From Psychrobacter luti (GTDB taxonomy: Bacteria > Pseudomonadota > Gammaproteobacteria > Pseudomonadales > Moraxellaceae): a stretch of DNA of 64,000 nucleotides. The stretch spans positions 960,788 through 1,024,787 of the forward strand of contig NZ_JACHXL010000001.1 in assembly GCF_014192115.1 (NCBI RefSeq), given 5' to 3'. Of this stretch, positions 47,383 to 57,300 are shown one piece after another; positions within the stretch are counted from its first letter, which is position 1; each line of letters opens with the position of its first letter. Below the pieces are notes generated by a model. It was not told the DNA's origin and made no database searches. It saw only the letters and a program-made list of their open reading frames with translations. A program made the translations under genes and the position numbers.

Positions 47383-47401
47383 GAGAATAATTATCATTAA
47401 T
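47383..47401. promoter_or_regulatory. Fur-like box upstream of the DUF1971 gene
   Basis: Read on the minus strand it is ATTAATGATAATTATTCTC. By eye, 15 of 19 positions fit the Fur consensus GATAATGATAATCATTATC. It is 72 bp upstream of the DUF1971 start and about 200 bp from divergent narK1. A partial NsrR-like half-site (TAACATTCA) overlaps its left side. Confidence 0.6.
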
Positions 47402-47485
47402 ATAAAATAGCACCTTTTAAATGGTTTTGCTACCCTTGTATTAGCTTGATTATTAATAAACATACAACACCCGAAAATGTCCGCC

Positions 47486-47501
47486 TACTCCCCATTAAGT
47501 A
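47486..47501. promoter_or_regulatory. Candidate NarL 7-2-7 site upstream of narK1
   Basis: TACTCCC-CA-TTAAGTA: two inverted heptamers separated by two bases, each fitting the NarL heptamer TACYYMT at six of seven positions. It lies about 110 bp upstream of the narK1 ATG. Confidence 0.5.
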
Positions 47502-47608
47502 GTATAGAAAGTAGTCGCTATACTGCTTTTGCTCAATAGTTATAACGCCCCCTTTATTGCTATCTTGTGTCCATTACGGGCATCAGAATTTATAATGGGG
47601 ACATTATC

Positions 47609-49087
47609 ATGCATGCAAAAGAATTACTCGAGGTTGAACGCCGTGAGATAAGGGCGCTTCACTATACGTGGATTGCTTTTTTTCTCACCTTTTATGTCTG
47701 GTTTAATATGGCACCGCTGGCAACATCGATGCTGCAGACAGAAAGCTATTTGACCCCTGATCACATCAAATTATTTTTAATTGCCAACGTCGCGTTGACG
47801 ATCCCGGGGCGCGTCATCGTCGGTATGGCATTGGACCTTTTTGGTCCACGGCGCGTGTTTTCTATATTAATGGTGGTGATGGCGATACCGACGTGGTTTT
47901 TCGCGTTTGGCGACTCTGCCATGCAACTATTCGTTTCGCGCTTGTTTATGTCTATCGTCGGTGCAGGTTTCGTCGTCGGTATCCATATGACGGCATTATG
48001 GTTTAAACCCAAAGATATTGGCTTTGCCGAAGGCTTTTATGCTGGCTGGGGAAATTTTGGTTCAGCAGCAGCGGCGATTACCATTCCAACCGTTGCCTTA
48101 CAATTCTTTGGCGGCGATGATGGTTGGCGCTGGGCAATTGCACTATCTGGTCTATTAATGGCGCTATACGGCGTGGCTTATTGGTTTTTAATCACCGATG
48201 GACCGGACGTCGGTACGCATAAGAAATCCCGTAAAGCTGGCGCGTTAGAAGTGTCGACTTGGAAAGACTTGTGGTTATATTGCTTATTTATCGTTCCTTT
48301 ATACGGCGTATTGGGATTGCTGGTGTATCGCACCCAAGCGATGGGATTTTTAAGTGCGACGGGCGCTATCATTGCTTATAGCGTGATTGTATTGATGGTC
48401 ATTTATCAGATTTATAAGGCTATTAGCGTCAATGTGCCCATGCTTAAAGCCGGTATTCCAGAAGATGATAAATACCCGTTTAAATCGGTGGCGGCGCTGA
48501 ATGTCAGCTATTTTGCCAACTTTGGCGCAGAGCTAGCGGTGGTTTCTATGCTACCGATGTTCTTTGCTGCGACTTGGAAACTTGATCCGACTGCGGCTGG
48601 TTTGATTGCCTCTACCTTTGCCTTTGTCAACTTATGGGCGCGGCCACTTGGCGGTTATATCTCTGATAAAGTCGGTAATCGTCGTTTGGTGATGCTGATT
48701 TATATGTTCGGTATTGGTATTGGTTTTGCGCTGATGGGTATGCTTAATGCCGAATGGCCGCTATTTATCGCCGTGGTCTTTACCATTCTGTGCTCGGTGT
48801 TTGTACAAGGGGCAGAAGGCGCGACCTTTGGAATTATTCCTTCAATTAAACGTCGTTTGACCGGTCAAATATCAGGCATGGCAGGCGCTTATGGTAACGT
48901 TGGCGCGGTATTCTACTTATTTATTTATACCTTTGTAGAGCCCAATCAGTTCTTTTATATCATCGCAGTTGGCGCATTGATTGCATGGGTTGTCTGTTAT
49001 TTTTGGTTGGCAGAACCAGAAGACGCCTTTGGTGATGAATATAAAATGTCATCCGTTGATCGCCAAATTGCGGCAGAACAAGGCTAG
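47609..49087 (+). CDS. narK1: NarK-type nitrate/nitrite transporter, copy 1
   Basis: 492 residues from ATG 47609, which has GGGGAC upstream; the frame extends 14 codons further without conserved residues. Twelve membrane helices of the major facilitator superfamily. The nitrate signature region is FVVGIHMTALWFKPKDIGFAEGFYAGWGNFGSA, and RPLGGYISDKVGN and FVQGAEGATFGIIP are typical of the NNP family. It resembles the NarK1-like nitrate/proton symporter branch, with narK2 located on the other side of narXL. It imports nitrate for the cytoplasmic active site of NarG. Confidence 0.92.
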   Translation: MHAKELLEVERREIRALHYTWIAFFLTFYVWFNMAPLATSMLQTESYLTPDHIKLFLIANVALTIPGRVIVGMALDLFGPRRVFSILMVVMAIPTWFFAFGDSAMQLFVSRLFMSIVGAGFVVGIHMTALWFKPKDIGFAEGFYAGWGNFGSAAAAITIPTVALQFFGGDDGWRWAIALSGLLMALYGVAYWFLITDGPDVGTHKKSRKAGALEVSTWKDLWLYCLFIVPLYGVLGLLVYRTQAMGFLSATGAIIAYSVIVLMVIYQIYKAISVNVPMLKAGIPEDDKYPFKSVAALNVSYFANFGAELAVVSMLPMFFAATWKLDPTAAGLIASTFAFVNLWARPLGGYISDKVGNRRLVMLIYMFGIGIGFALMGMLNAEWPLFIAVVFTILCSVFVQGAEGATFGIIPSIKRRLTGQISGMAGAYGNVGAVFYLFIYTFVEPNQFFYIIAVGALIAWVVCYFWLAEPEDAFGDEYKMSSVDRQIAAEQG

Positions 49088-49112
49088 TTATTCATAATAC
49101 CTTTTGACCAAA

Positions 49113-49146
49113 AAAAACCCACTTAGCAAAAGTTAAGTGGGTTTTT
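49113..49146. terminator. Bidirectional intrinsic terminator
   Basis: AAAAACCCACTTA and TAAGTGGGTTTTT form a 13-bp stem. It lies between convergent narK1 and narL and serves both strands. Confidence 0.9.
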
Positions 49147-49199
49147 ATTTTTAGATAAATACGATAAAGGCTTCTATCTTGCTTATTAAGTTTAAAACG

Positions 49200-49859
49200 C
49201 TATTTAGATAAATGGTTCACTGTCCACACTGCCGCTTCTACTCGAGTTCGCAGACCGGTTTTATTGAGGATATGCTTAACGTGTACTTTAACCGTCGATT
49301 CGGCAATATCTAGATTATTAGCAATCATCTTATTACTCATCCCCTCAGCAATCATCTGAATGACTTGTAGCTCTCTGCTGGTCAGATTACTGGCGATATC
49401 TTGAATGCTTGGAGTGCGCAACGTTTGGGCAAGTATCGAGGCTAGATTGGGACTGATGACCAACTCACCGCGGAGTATTTTTCTGATATCAATAATGATC
49501 AGCTCGGGCTCCATATCTTTTAGCAGATAGCCATCGACGCCCAATTTTAACGCCTCTTGTACGTCTTCACCGCTATCAGAAACGGTGAACAGGACGGTTT
49601 TGGTATTGATATTTCTGGCTTTGATTTCTCTCAAGGTTTCGATACCGGTGAGCAGCGGCATTTTATGGTCAAGTATCACCAAATCGACGTCATTATTTTC
49701 TAAAAATGCTAATGCCTCTTGACCATTACTGGTTTCGCCAACGACTTTGACATCGTCTTCAAGACTTAATAACTCAGATATGCCGCGGCGTAGCATCGGA
49801 TGGTCATCGACCAATAATAGGCGAGCGGGCGACGTGCTGGTATAAACTTTGGTGCTCAT
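49200..49859 (-). CDS. narL: Nitrate/nitrite response regulator NarL
   Basis: 219 residues. The receiver has LLLVDDHPMLRRGISELLSL (acidic pair), VDLVILDHKMPLLTG (phospho-acceptor Asp near residue 62) and the conserved Thr/Lys region. The LuxR-type helix-turn-helix is LTSRELQVIQMIAEGMSNKM through STVKVHVKHILNKTGLR. NarL binds inverted heptamers near nitrate-controlled promoters. It follows narX on the minus strand with a 196-bp gap, so it may also have its own promoter. Confidence 0.93.
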   Translation of the reverse strand: MSTKVYTSTSPARLLLVDDHPMLRRGISELLSLEDDVKVVGETSNGQEALAFLENNDVDLVILDHKMPLLTGIETLREIKARNINTKTVLFTVSDSGEDVQEALKLGVDGYLLKDMEPELIIIDIRKILRGELVISPNLASILAQTLRTPSIQDIASNLTSRELQVIQMIAEGMSNKMIANNLDIAESTVKVHVKHILNKTGLRTRVEAAVWTVNHLSK

Positions 49860-50055
49860 AACATACTCACAAATTAAAAAAATGGTACAAGAATTTAATG
49901 GTTTAAATTTAATAGCTCAGTATTACAGGGCTTAAAAACTGCTTAGCTGAAAAAATATTTGTAAATAAAACTGGTTAAAAACCCTCACCAAAAAATCGCA
50001 AATAAACAAATTTAAAAAAAGCTAATTAATTACCTAAAATCATAATATTATGGGG

Positions 50056-52113
50056 TTATAAATAAGCGTCTTTATTACTCTCTTCGTCGAAGAAATTGGG
50101 CTCAAATCTGACCGTAACGATAGTGCCGCATGGCTCGTTATCGGTCACGATAAGTTCGCCGCCGATATTATGGGCGCGCTCTTTCATAATCATCAAGCCG
50201 TGATGCTGGGTTTGATCGACACCGCCAGACATGCCAACGCCATCATCGATGATACTCATGACTATATATTTATCACCGTTCTCGTATTCTAGGTGAATTG
50301 CGACGTTTTGTGCTTTTGCATGGCGGCTGATATTTGACAGCGCCTCTCTGGCAATCTGAATCAAATCTATCTGCTCAGTGGCGCTCAAATTGAGCGTCAT
50401 AATATGGTTGTGTACCTTTATATTAAAGTCGCCTTTTAAGGCAAACTCACTAGCAGCTTCATGCAAGGCTTCATCAAAATTGTCATTATCAATGGTCAAA
50501 CGAAAGGTCACCAACAAATCTCTTAACTGCTGATAAGCGGAGCCTAACCCCATTTTTATCTGCTCGATATTTTGCGCTACCGGCGCTTTGACGGGCTCGC
50601 TGCTAGCGTTTTTAAGATGTCTCTCAAGTACGCTGACTTGTATTTTTAGATAAGATAACGACTGCGCCAAGGAGTCATGCAATTCTCTAGCAATGGTCGA
50701 GCGCTCTTCAAATAAAATCAGCTGATGCTCTTGCTGTCTTTGCTTACGTAGTGATAAGGCGGTACTGATTAAGTTGGTCAGCGCCACGATAAGCTCGTTA
50801 TTTTGCGCATCCAATTCTGGACTGCTAGACGGGAAAACACCACCCGCCTCTTTCATGTTTATGCGCTGCTCTGGCGCCATACCATGACCAGTCTTATTAT
50901 TATCATTAATGCCATCATCAGCAAGAAAAGAGTAATTCATCATTAGCGCCGACTTAGATCGCACACGTAATTCGCCAAATTCTTCTTGTTGATGAACAAT
51001 GGGATAAGACTTGGTATGTTCGCCATTTTTCGTTGCACAGTTATCACAGTTGAGCTTTTTGCACAGTTCTTTCATTTTTTCGCCATGCAGAACGATGGCG
51101 TTTTTACTGGTGATATATTTATTCTGTATGCACAAGGTGAATTCTAAATGCGGCAAGGTTTTACTAAAATCTGCAATTAAAGCGTCGAGCTGATATAAGC
51201 TCACTTGGCTAGTGGTCAGCGATTTTGAGAAGTCATAAAACAGTGACAGCACTTGATTGGCTTTGACCAAATGCTGGGTTTTAATCTGCACCTCACTCTC
51301 AAGCGAGCGCTGATAGGTCTCAATCGTACTTGCCATATCATTAAAAGAATTGCCAAGTACTTCAAACTCTCGATAGCCTGTGATGGACACTCTGGTATTG
51401 AACTGACCGTCTTTAAATTGATTATTGGCTTTTATCAATTGATAAATAGGCGTGAGCACCAATTGATGCAATCTTCGCATGCCAATCAGCACAATAATGA
51501 TGGTCAGTATCAATGAGAGGATTTGCAGGTTTTGCTGCCATGTCTGGCGCTGCTCGTTTCGGTACTGCAGCTCACCAACAAAGCGGTTCACATCTTCGAT
51601 ATAACTGGCGGAAACACCATAAAACGCCTCTTTATTCTGCGCCAATAAAGTCGGCTTTAAGTCTTGATACCATTGGTCTTTTATCTCATCAAGCTGCTCA
51701 TTAATAAGCGTATGTCTATTGGCACTCGTTAGCTGATAGACCTGCAATTCTGCCAGCCGATTTTCCATATCCTTAATTAAGATAGCTGTCTTTTCAGCGG
51801 TGTTTTTATTAGAAAAGTCTAATTTATCTTGGTTAACAAGCAGCTTATCTTCTTGGTCGCCGACGCTGTTTTGGCCAATATTTAAACTTGAGCTAAAAGG
51901 ATGATCATCGGAAAAACCAGTCGCAATTTGAAAGCTAATGCGATAAGTGGCCATGCGTATCGAGCCGGCGGTATTAATCGCTTCAGCATCAGACCGTGCT
52001 ACCCAAGCCAGCGCCCCACTCCCCAGTGCTGACATCAAGGATAAGATGGCGATGATAATAATAGCGCCCCAAGCATGAAGGGTTAAAGACTGGCGGCGTT
52101 GAATAGACTTCAT
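50056..52113 (-). CDS. narX: Nitrate/nitrite sensor histidine kinase NarX
   Basis: 685 residues, longer than E. coli NarX (598). The first membrane helix (ILSLMSALGSGALAWVA) is followed by the periplasmic nitrate-binding P-box DAEAINTAGSIRMATYRI, then a second helix near residue 205, HAMP, a signalling helix, a central module with a cysteine group (CKKLNCDNC), and the HisKA_3 box ERSTIARELHDSLAQSLSYL. The ATPase domain closes with DDGVGMSG and GLMIMKERA. An insertion of about 60 polar residues (near 395-430) before the kinase core is unusual. It senses nitrate and phosphorylates NarL. Confidence 0.94.
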   Translation of the reverse strand: MKSIQRRQSLTLHAWGAIIIIAILSLMSALGSGALAWVARSDAEAINTAGSIRMATYRISFQIATGFSDDHPFSSSLNIGQNSVGDQEDKLLVNQDKLDFSNKNTAEKTAILIKDMENRLAELQVYQLTSANRHTLINEQLDEIKDQWYQDLKPTLLAQNKEAFYGVSASYIEDVNRFVGELQYRNEQRQTWQQNLQILSLILTIIIVLIGMRRLHQLVLTPIYQLIKANNQFKDGQFNTRVSITGYREFEVLGNSFNDMASTIETYQRSLESEVQIKTQHLVKANQVLSLFYDFSKSLTTSQVSLYQLDALIADFSKTLPHLEFTLCIQNKYITSKNAIVLHGEKMKELCKKLNCDNCATKNGEHTKSYPIVHQQEEFGELRVRSKSALMMNYSFLADDGINDNNKTGHGMAPEQRINMKEAGGVFPSSSPELDAQNNELIVALTNLISTALSLRKQRQQEHQLILFEERSTIARELHDSLAQSLSYLKIQVSVLERHLKNASSEPVKAPVAQNIEQIKMGLGSAYQQLRDLLVTFRLTIDNDNFDEALHEAASEFALKGDFNIKVHNHIMTLNLSATEQIDLIQIAREALSNISRHAKAQNVAIHLEYENGDKYIVMSIIDDGVGMSGGVDQTQHHGLMIMKERAHNIGGELIVTDNEPCGTIVTVRFEPNFFDEESNKDAYL

Positions 52114-52604
52114 AAATAGTATTGACCTATCAGTATTAGTAAAAAAGAGGCGTTCAGTATCAGCGTTAACAACTTCTTAAAAGTATTAAAAACATCTTAA
52201 AAACAGCCAAGTGCGCATAACCAAGCTCAAAGCAGTTCTGGTTAAAAACTCCGAACTTTTTAAAAAATAAAAACCATATCAGCCCATTCAGAGCAAAATT
52301 TTAGTAATCACTCTGCCCGCAACATACCTCTTTTAGCCATCAGTATACCACTATGTATGAATACTCATCATCGGGATAACGCAGTACCGTGAGTTATCGT
52401 TTCTATAAAACCATTGATTGTGATGATTCACTGTTATCAAGGGCGCATTGATGACAGACATCAATTTACCGCATCAATCCAAGCCAAATATAAGCAGTCA
52501 TTAACAACAATCAAAGCGACTGCATACGGTAATTTTTATAACGGCTGAAGGTTATAAAACTATCCATTATAACCAAGCATAAATGATATTAAGTGAGGAA
52601 TAGT
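52114..52604. other. Intergenic region between narX and narK2
   Basis: About 490 bp with promoters in both directions. It contains a perfect NarL heptamer TACTCAT near 52361 and an inverted repeat ATTGATG-N5-CATCAAT at 52447-52465. The latter resembles two FNR half-sites but with 7 instead of 4 bases between TTGAT and ATCAA. No gene is seen. Confidence 0.45.
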
Positions 52605-53984
52605 ATGGGCAATAATTACAACTTCAAAGGGGGTAAGCTCATTACTGACTGGCGACCCGAAATAGAAGAGTTTTGGAAAGGCGGCGGTAAAAAAGTCGCC
52701 ACTCGAAATTTATGGATATCCATTCCATCCTTGCTACTGGCGTTTGCAGTATGGATGGTATGGAGCGCGGTCATCGTACGCTTACCTGAAATTGGTTTTG
52801 ATTTTGATGGCGGGCAGCTGTTTTGGTTAGCGGCGCTGCCCGGTCTATCAGGGGCAACGCTACGAATTTTTTATTCTTTTATGGTACCGATTTTTGGTGG
52901 TCGTCGTTGGACCGCGATATCGACTTTGTCTTTATTAATTCCGGCATTATGGATGGGCTTTGCGGTTCAAAATCCTGATACGCCGTTTATGATATTTGCC
53001 ATTATTGCGCTGCTTTGTGGCTTTGGTGGTGGTAACTTTGCCTCGTCTATGTCCAATATCTCGTTCTTTTATCCAAAAGCGGAACAAGGTACGGCACTTG
53101 GGCTAAACGCTGGTTTGGGTAATTTGGGCGTATCAGTCATGCAGTTCGTCGTCCCGATGATTATATTGGTAGCCGCTTTTGGTAGCTTAGGCGGCGACCC
53201 ACAAGTAGCTGAAAGCGGTAAACTGTTTTATTTGCAAAATGCTGGCTTTATCTGGGTACCCTTTATCCTGCTGTTCTCAGCATTAGCATGGTTTGGCATG
53301 AATGATATTGCCACCGCCAAAGCCTCGTTTAAAGACCAATCGGTTATCTTTAAACGCAAACATAACTGGATTATGTGCATTCTTTATATGGCGACCTTTG
53401 GCTCCTTTATTGGTTTTTCCGCAGCGTTTCCGATGTTGATTAAGAACTCGTTCCCTGCTATTGATGCGCTTAAATTTGCCTTTTTAGGTCCTCTGGTCGG
53501 CGCACTATTTCGTCCACTAGGTGGCTGGATATCTGATAAAACCAGCGGCGCAAAAGTCACTTTTTGGAACTACATTGTGATGGTATTGGCAGTATTTGCG
53601 GTGATGTATTTCCTACCTAGCGAAACCCATGAGGGCAGCTTCGTTGGCTACTTTATCTCCTTTATGGTGCTATTTATCACCACAGGTATCGGTAACGGCT
53701 CGACCTTTACCATGATTCCAGTTATTTTTAGAACCTTTCATGAACGCCTTGAGCCTGAAAAAGCGGGGACAGAGCCACTATTTATCGAGATACGTAAAGA
53801 GTCAGCGGCCGTGGTCGGATTCACCTCAGCAATCGCAGCTTATGGCGCGTTCTTTGTGCCAAAAATGTTTGGTTCAGGGTTAGGCGTTGACGGTACCTTT
53901 ATGGCGCTCATCGTCTTTTATGTGGTCTGCATTGTGTTGACTTGGTGGTATTACAGCCGTGATAACGCTGAGATTCCTTGTTAA
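52605..53984 (+). CDS. narK2: NarK-type nitrate/nitrite transporter, copy 2
   Basis: 459 residues from ATG 52605 with GTGAGGAA in front; the GTG at 52593 belongs to that region. Twelve membrane helices. The signature segment is FGGGNFASSMSNISFFYPKAEQGTALGLNAGLGNLGVS, and FRPLGGWISDKTSGAKVTFW and GNGSTFTMIPVIF are NNP-family motifs. This is the NarK2-like nitrate/nitrite antiporter type, distinct in sequence from copy 1. It lies just before narG with a terminator between, so part of narG transcription must start in the 54085-54363 region. Confidence 0.92.
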   Translation: MGNNYNFKGGKLITDWRPEIEEFWKGGGKKVATRNLWISIPSLLLAFAVWMVWSAVIVRLPEIGFDFDGGQLFWLAALPGLSGATLRIFYSFMVPIFGGRRWTAISTLSLLIPALWMGFAVQNPDTPFMIFAIIALLCGFGGGNFASSMSNISFFYPKAEQGTALGLNAGLGNLGVSVMQFVVPMIILVAAFGSLGGDPQVAESGKLFYLQNAGFIWVPFILLFSALAWFGMNDIATAKASFKDQSVIFKRKHNWIMCILYMATFGSFIGFSAAFPMLIKNSFPAIDALKFAFLGPLVGALFRPLGGWISDKTSGAKVTFWNYIVMVLAVFAVMYFLPSETHEGSFVGYFISFMVLFITTGIGNGSTFTMIPVIFRTFHERLEPEKAGTEPLFIEIRKESAAVVGFTSAIAAYGAFFVPKMFGSGLGVDGTFMALIVFYVVCIVLTWWYYSRDNAEIPC

Positions 53985-54048
53985 GGCTGCTTTTTTACAA
54001 ACAACCCTTTAACAACATTCTTTTGAATGAGCAATAACTAATCCTATG

Positions 54049-54084
54049 AAGTGCTACTTGCTGATGTGAGTAGCACTTTTTTTG
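54049..54084 (+). terminator. Intrinsic terminator of narK2
   Basis: AAGTGCTACT and AGTAGCACTT form a 10-bp stem with a 10-base loop, followed by TTTTT. Confidence 0.88.
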
Positions 54085-54177
54085 TTTTAAATTTTTGCTG
54101 AGCAACTTTTAGCTCATTAATTGGCATTAATCATTGACGCTTAACGGTATTTTTAATCAGTTTTTATTTTTGTCAGC

Positions 54178-54193
54178 TACTACTAAGGTGGTA
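54178..54193. promoter_or_regulatory. Candidate NarL 7-2-7 site upstream of narG
   Basis: TACTACT-AA-GGTGGTA: inverted heptamers two bases apart, with one arm fitting TACYYMT at six of seven positions and the other at five. It lies about 170 bp upstream of the narG ATG. Confidence 0.45.
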
Positions 54194-54363
54194 GTGCCCT
54201 GCTCATGTTAGCTGATAGTAAGAGGATGACGGCTTACTTAAAATGACGCTATCGAAATAATATTTACGGCTTAGCTGCATACCGATATCAAGCACTATCA
54301 AGATAGAAGCATTCTGCACTCAGCTCTAGATACACCTTAGGCAATAAAACAGAGGATAGCGAA

Positions 54364-57300
54364 ATGAGCCATTTACTCGACCAATTCCGTTTTTTTAAAC
54401 GTAAACAGGGCGAATTTTCCGATGGGCATGGCGAGACGCGTGATGAAGCTCGTGATTGGGAAAACGTATATCGTAGCCGTTGGCAGTATGACAAAGTTGT
54501 GCGCTCAACGCATGGTGTCAACTGTACCGGTTCTTGCTCATGGAAAATTTACGTCAAAAATGGCTTGGTGACGTGGGAGACGCAGCAGACCGACTATCCT
54601 GAAACCCGTCCAGACCTACCAAACCACGAACCGCGTGGCTGCCCACGTGGCGCAAGCTATAGCTGGTATATGTACTCAGCCAACCGTGTTAAATATCCTA
54701 AGGTACGTAAGCCGCTTCTAAAATTATGGCGTGAAGCCAAAGCGCAATATCCTGATCCGGTCGATGCATGGGGCAGTATTGTCCAAGACCCTATCAAAGC
54801 AGAACAGTACAAATCTAAGCGCGGCTTGGGTGGTTTTATTCGCTCAACGTGGGCGGAAGTCAACGAAATCATCGCTGCCAGTAACGTTTATACCGCCAAA
54901 ACTTTTGGCCCTGACCGTATCGTTGGCTTCTCTCCGATTCCTGCGATGTCGATGGTCAGTTATGCTGCGGGTAGTCGTTATTTATCGTTGATTGGTGGTG
55001 TTTGCTTATCATTCTACGACTGGTATTGTGATTTACCGCCAGCGTCGCCAATGGTTTGGGGCGAGCAGACTGACGTGCCAGAGTCAGCCGATTGGTACAA
55101 CTCTGACTATATTATTGCGTGGGGCTCAAACGTTCCGCAAACGCGTACACCAGATGCGCATTTCTTTACCGAAGTACGTTATAAAGGTACTAAAACCGTC
55201 TCCATCACCCCTGACTATGCGGAAGTCTCTAAACTTACTGACTTATGGCTAAATCCAAAACAGGGTACTGATGCGGCTGTCGCGCAAGCATTCTGTCATG
55301 TCATTATCAAAGAGTTCTATCTCAAGCAGCCAAGTGACTACTTCTTAGATTACGCCAAGCGTTATACCGACTTACCTGTGCTCGTCATGCTAGAAGGTGA
55401 AGAAGGCGCACGCCATGCTGGTCGCTATCTGCGTGCTTCTGACTTAATCGATAATTTAGGTCAAGAAAACAACCCAGAATGGAAAACCATCGGTCTAAAT
55501 AGTAATGGCGAGCTGGTCTCTCCACTCGGCTCGATTGGTTATCGTTGGGGCGAAAAAGGCAAATGGAATCTTGAACAAAAAAATGGTACGACAGGCGCAG
55601 ATATTGACCTAACCCTGACGTTAAAAGACAGCAATGAAACCTGCGTAGTCGGCTTTGATTACTTTGGTCATGTGTCACACTCACACTTTACCTCGGTACC
55701 GGGCGAAGCGATACAGCAAAAAACCGTCCCTTGTAAAACCATCACCCTTGCCGATGGCAGCACTGCTATCGTTGCCACTGTATTTGATTTAACCGTTGCT
55801 AACCTTGGTGTTGATAATGGTGTTGGCGGCGAACACGTCACCGATGATTATAATGACGAGACGGTTCCGGGTACGCCTGCTTGGCAAGAAGTCATCACGG
55901 GTCTTAGCCGTGAGCGCGTTATCCAAGTCGCACATGAATTTGCTGAAAACGCTCATAAAACGCATGGTAAATCGATGATTATCATCGGCGCGGGTATGAA
56001 CCATTGGTATCACCTCGATATGAACTATCGCGGCGTGATTAACATGCTGATGCTGTGTGGCTGTATCGGTAAATCTGGCGGCGGCTGGGCGCATTATGTT
56101 GGTCAAGAAAAACTACGTCCACAGACCGGCTGGTTGCCGTTGGCATTTGCCCTCGACTGGATGCGACCACCGCGTCATATGGCGGGTACCAGTTTCTTCT
56201 ATACGCACAGCTCACAGTGGCGTCATGAAACTATTTCTGCCCATGAAATCCTATCGCCACTTGTCAATAAAAAATTCTTCCCAGAGCATATGCTTGACTA
56301 CAATATTCAAGCAGAGCGTGCAGGCTGGCTGCCTTCAGCGCCACAATTAAACCGTAACCCATTGACCATCGCGGCCAAAGCCAAAGATAGCGGCAAAGAT
56401 ATAGAAGAATATGTCGTCGACTCTCTCGAAGATGGCAGCTTACGCTTTGCTTGTGAATCTCCTGATAATCCGGCCAACTTCCCGCGCAACATGTTTATCT
56501 GGCGCTCAAACTTATTGGGCTCATCAGGTAAAGGCCATGAATATATGCTCAAGTATTTCTTGGGTACCAAAAATGGCTTGCTCAATGAAGAAAACGCCGA
56601 GGGTCATCTGCAACCAAAAGAAGTCGATTGGGTAGAAAAAGGTCCTACCGGTAAATTGGACTTAGTTGTCACGTTAGACTTCCGTATGTCTTCGACCTGT
56701 CTGTATTCTGACATCGTGCTACCAACTGCAACGTGGTACGAAAAAGATGACATGAATACCTCAGATATGCATCCGTTTATCCATCCACTTACTGCAGCGA
56801 CTGACCCTGCATGGGAATCTAAAACCGATTGGGAAATTTATAAAGGGATTGCCAAGAGCTTTTCTGAAGTCTCAAAAGGTCATTTAGGCGTTGAAACCGA
56901 TGTCGTCACTTTACCGATGCAACATGACACCCCGGGTGAATTAGCACAGCCATTTGGTGGCACTGACTGGAAAACCGCTGGCGAAAAACCAGTACCGGGT
57001 AAAAACTGTCCGATGATTATGGTGGTTGAGCGTGATTATCCAAACACTTACAAGAAGTTTACTTCTATGGGTCCTGCTTTAGAAAAATTAGGCAACGGCT
57101 CAAAAGGCTTGAACTGGGATATGAAAACCGAAGTCAAACAGCTCGGTGATTTAAATCATAGAGTGACTGATCCCGGTATTTCTGAAGGCAGACCAAGTCT
57201 CAATACCGCTATCAATGCTTCTGAAATGATTTTGATGTTGGCGCCTGAAACCAATGGTCATGTCGCGGTAAAAGGTTGGGCGGCATTGTCACAGTTCACC

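Larger units (their letters stand above)
53985..54363. other. Upstream region of the nar operon
   Basis: 380 bp. It has the narK2 terminator at the left, a candidate NarL 7-2-7 site at 54178 and the ribosome-binding site GAGGA before narG. I could not find a well-matched FNR box (TTGAT-N4-ATCAA), although one would be expected. Confidence 0.5.

Noticed and set aside
52447..52465. FNR box upstream of narK2
   Set aside because: TTGAT and ATCAA halves are present, but 7 bases apart instead of the 4 needed for FNR.
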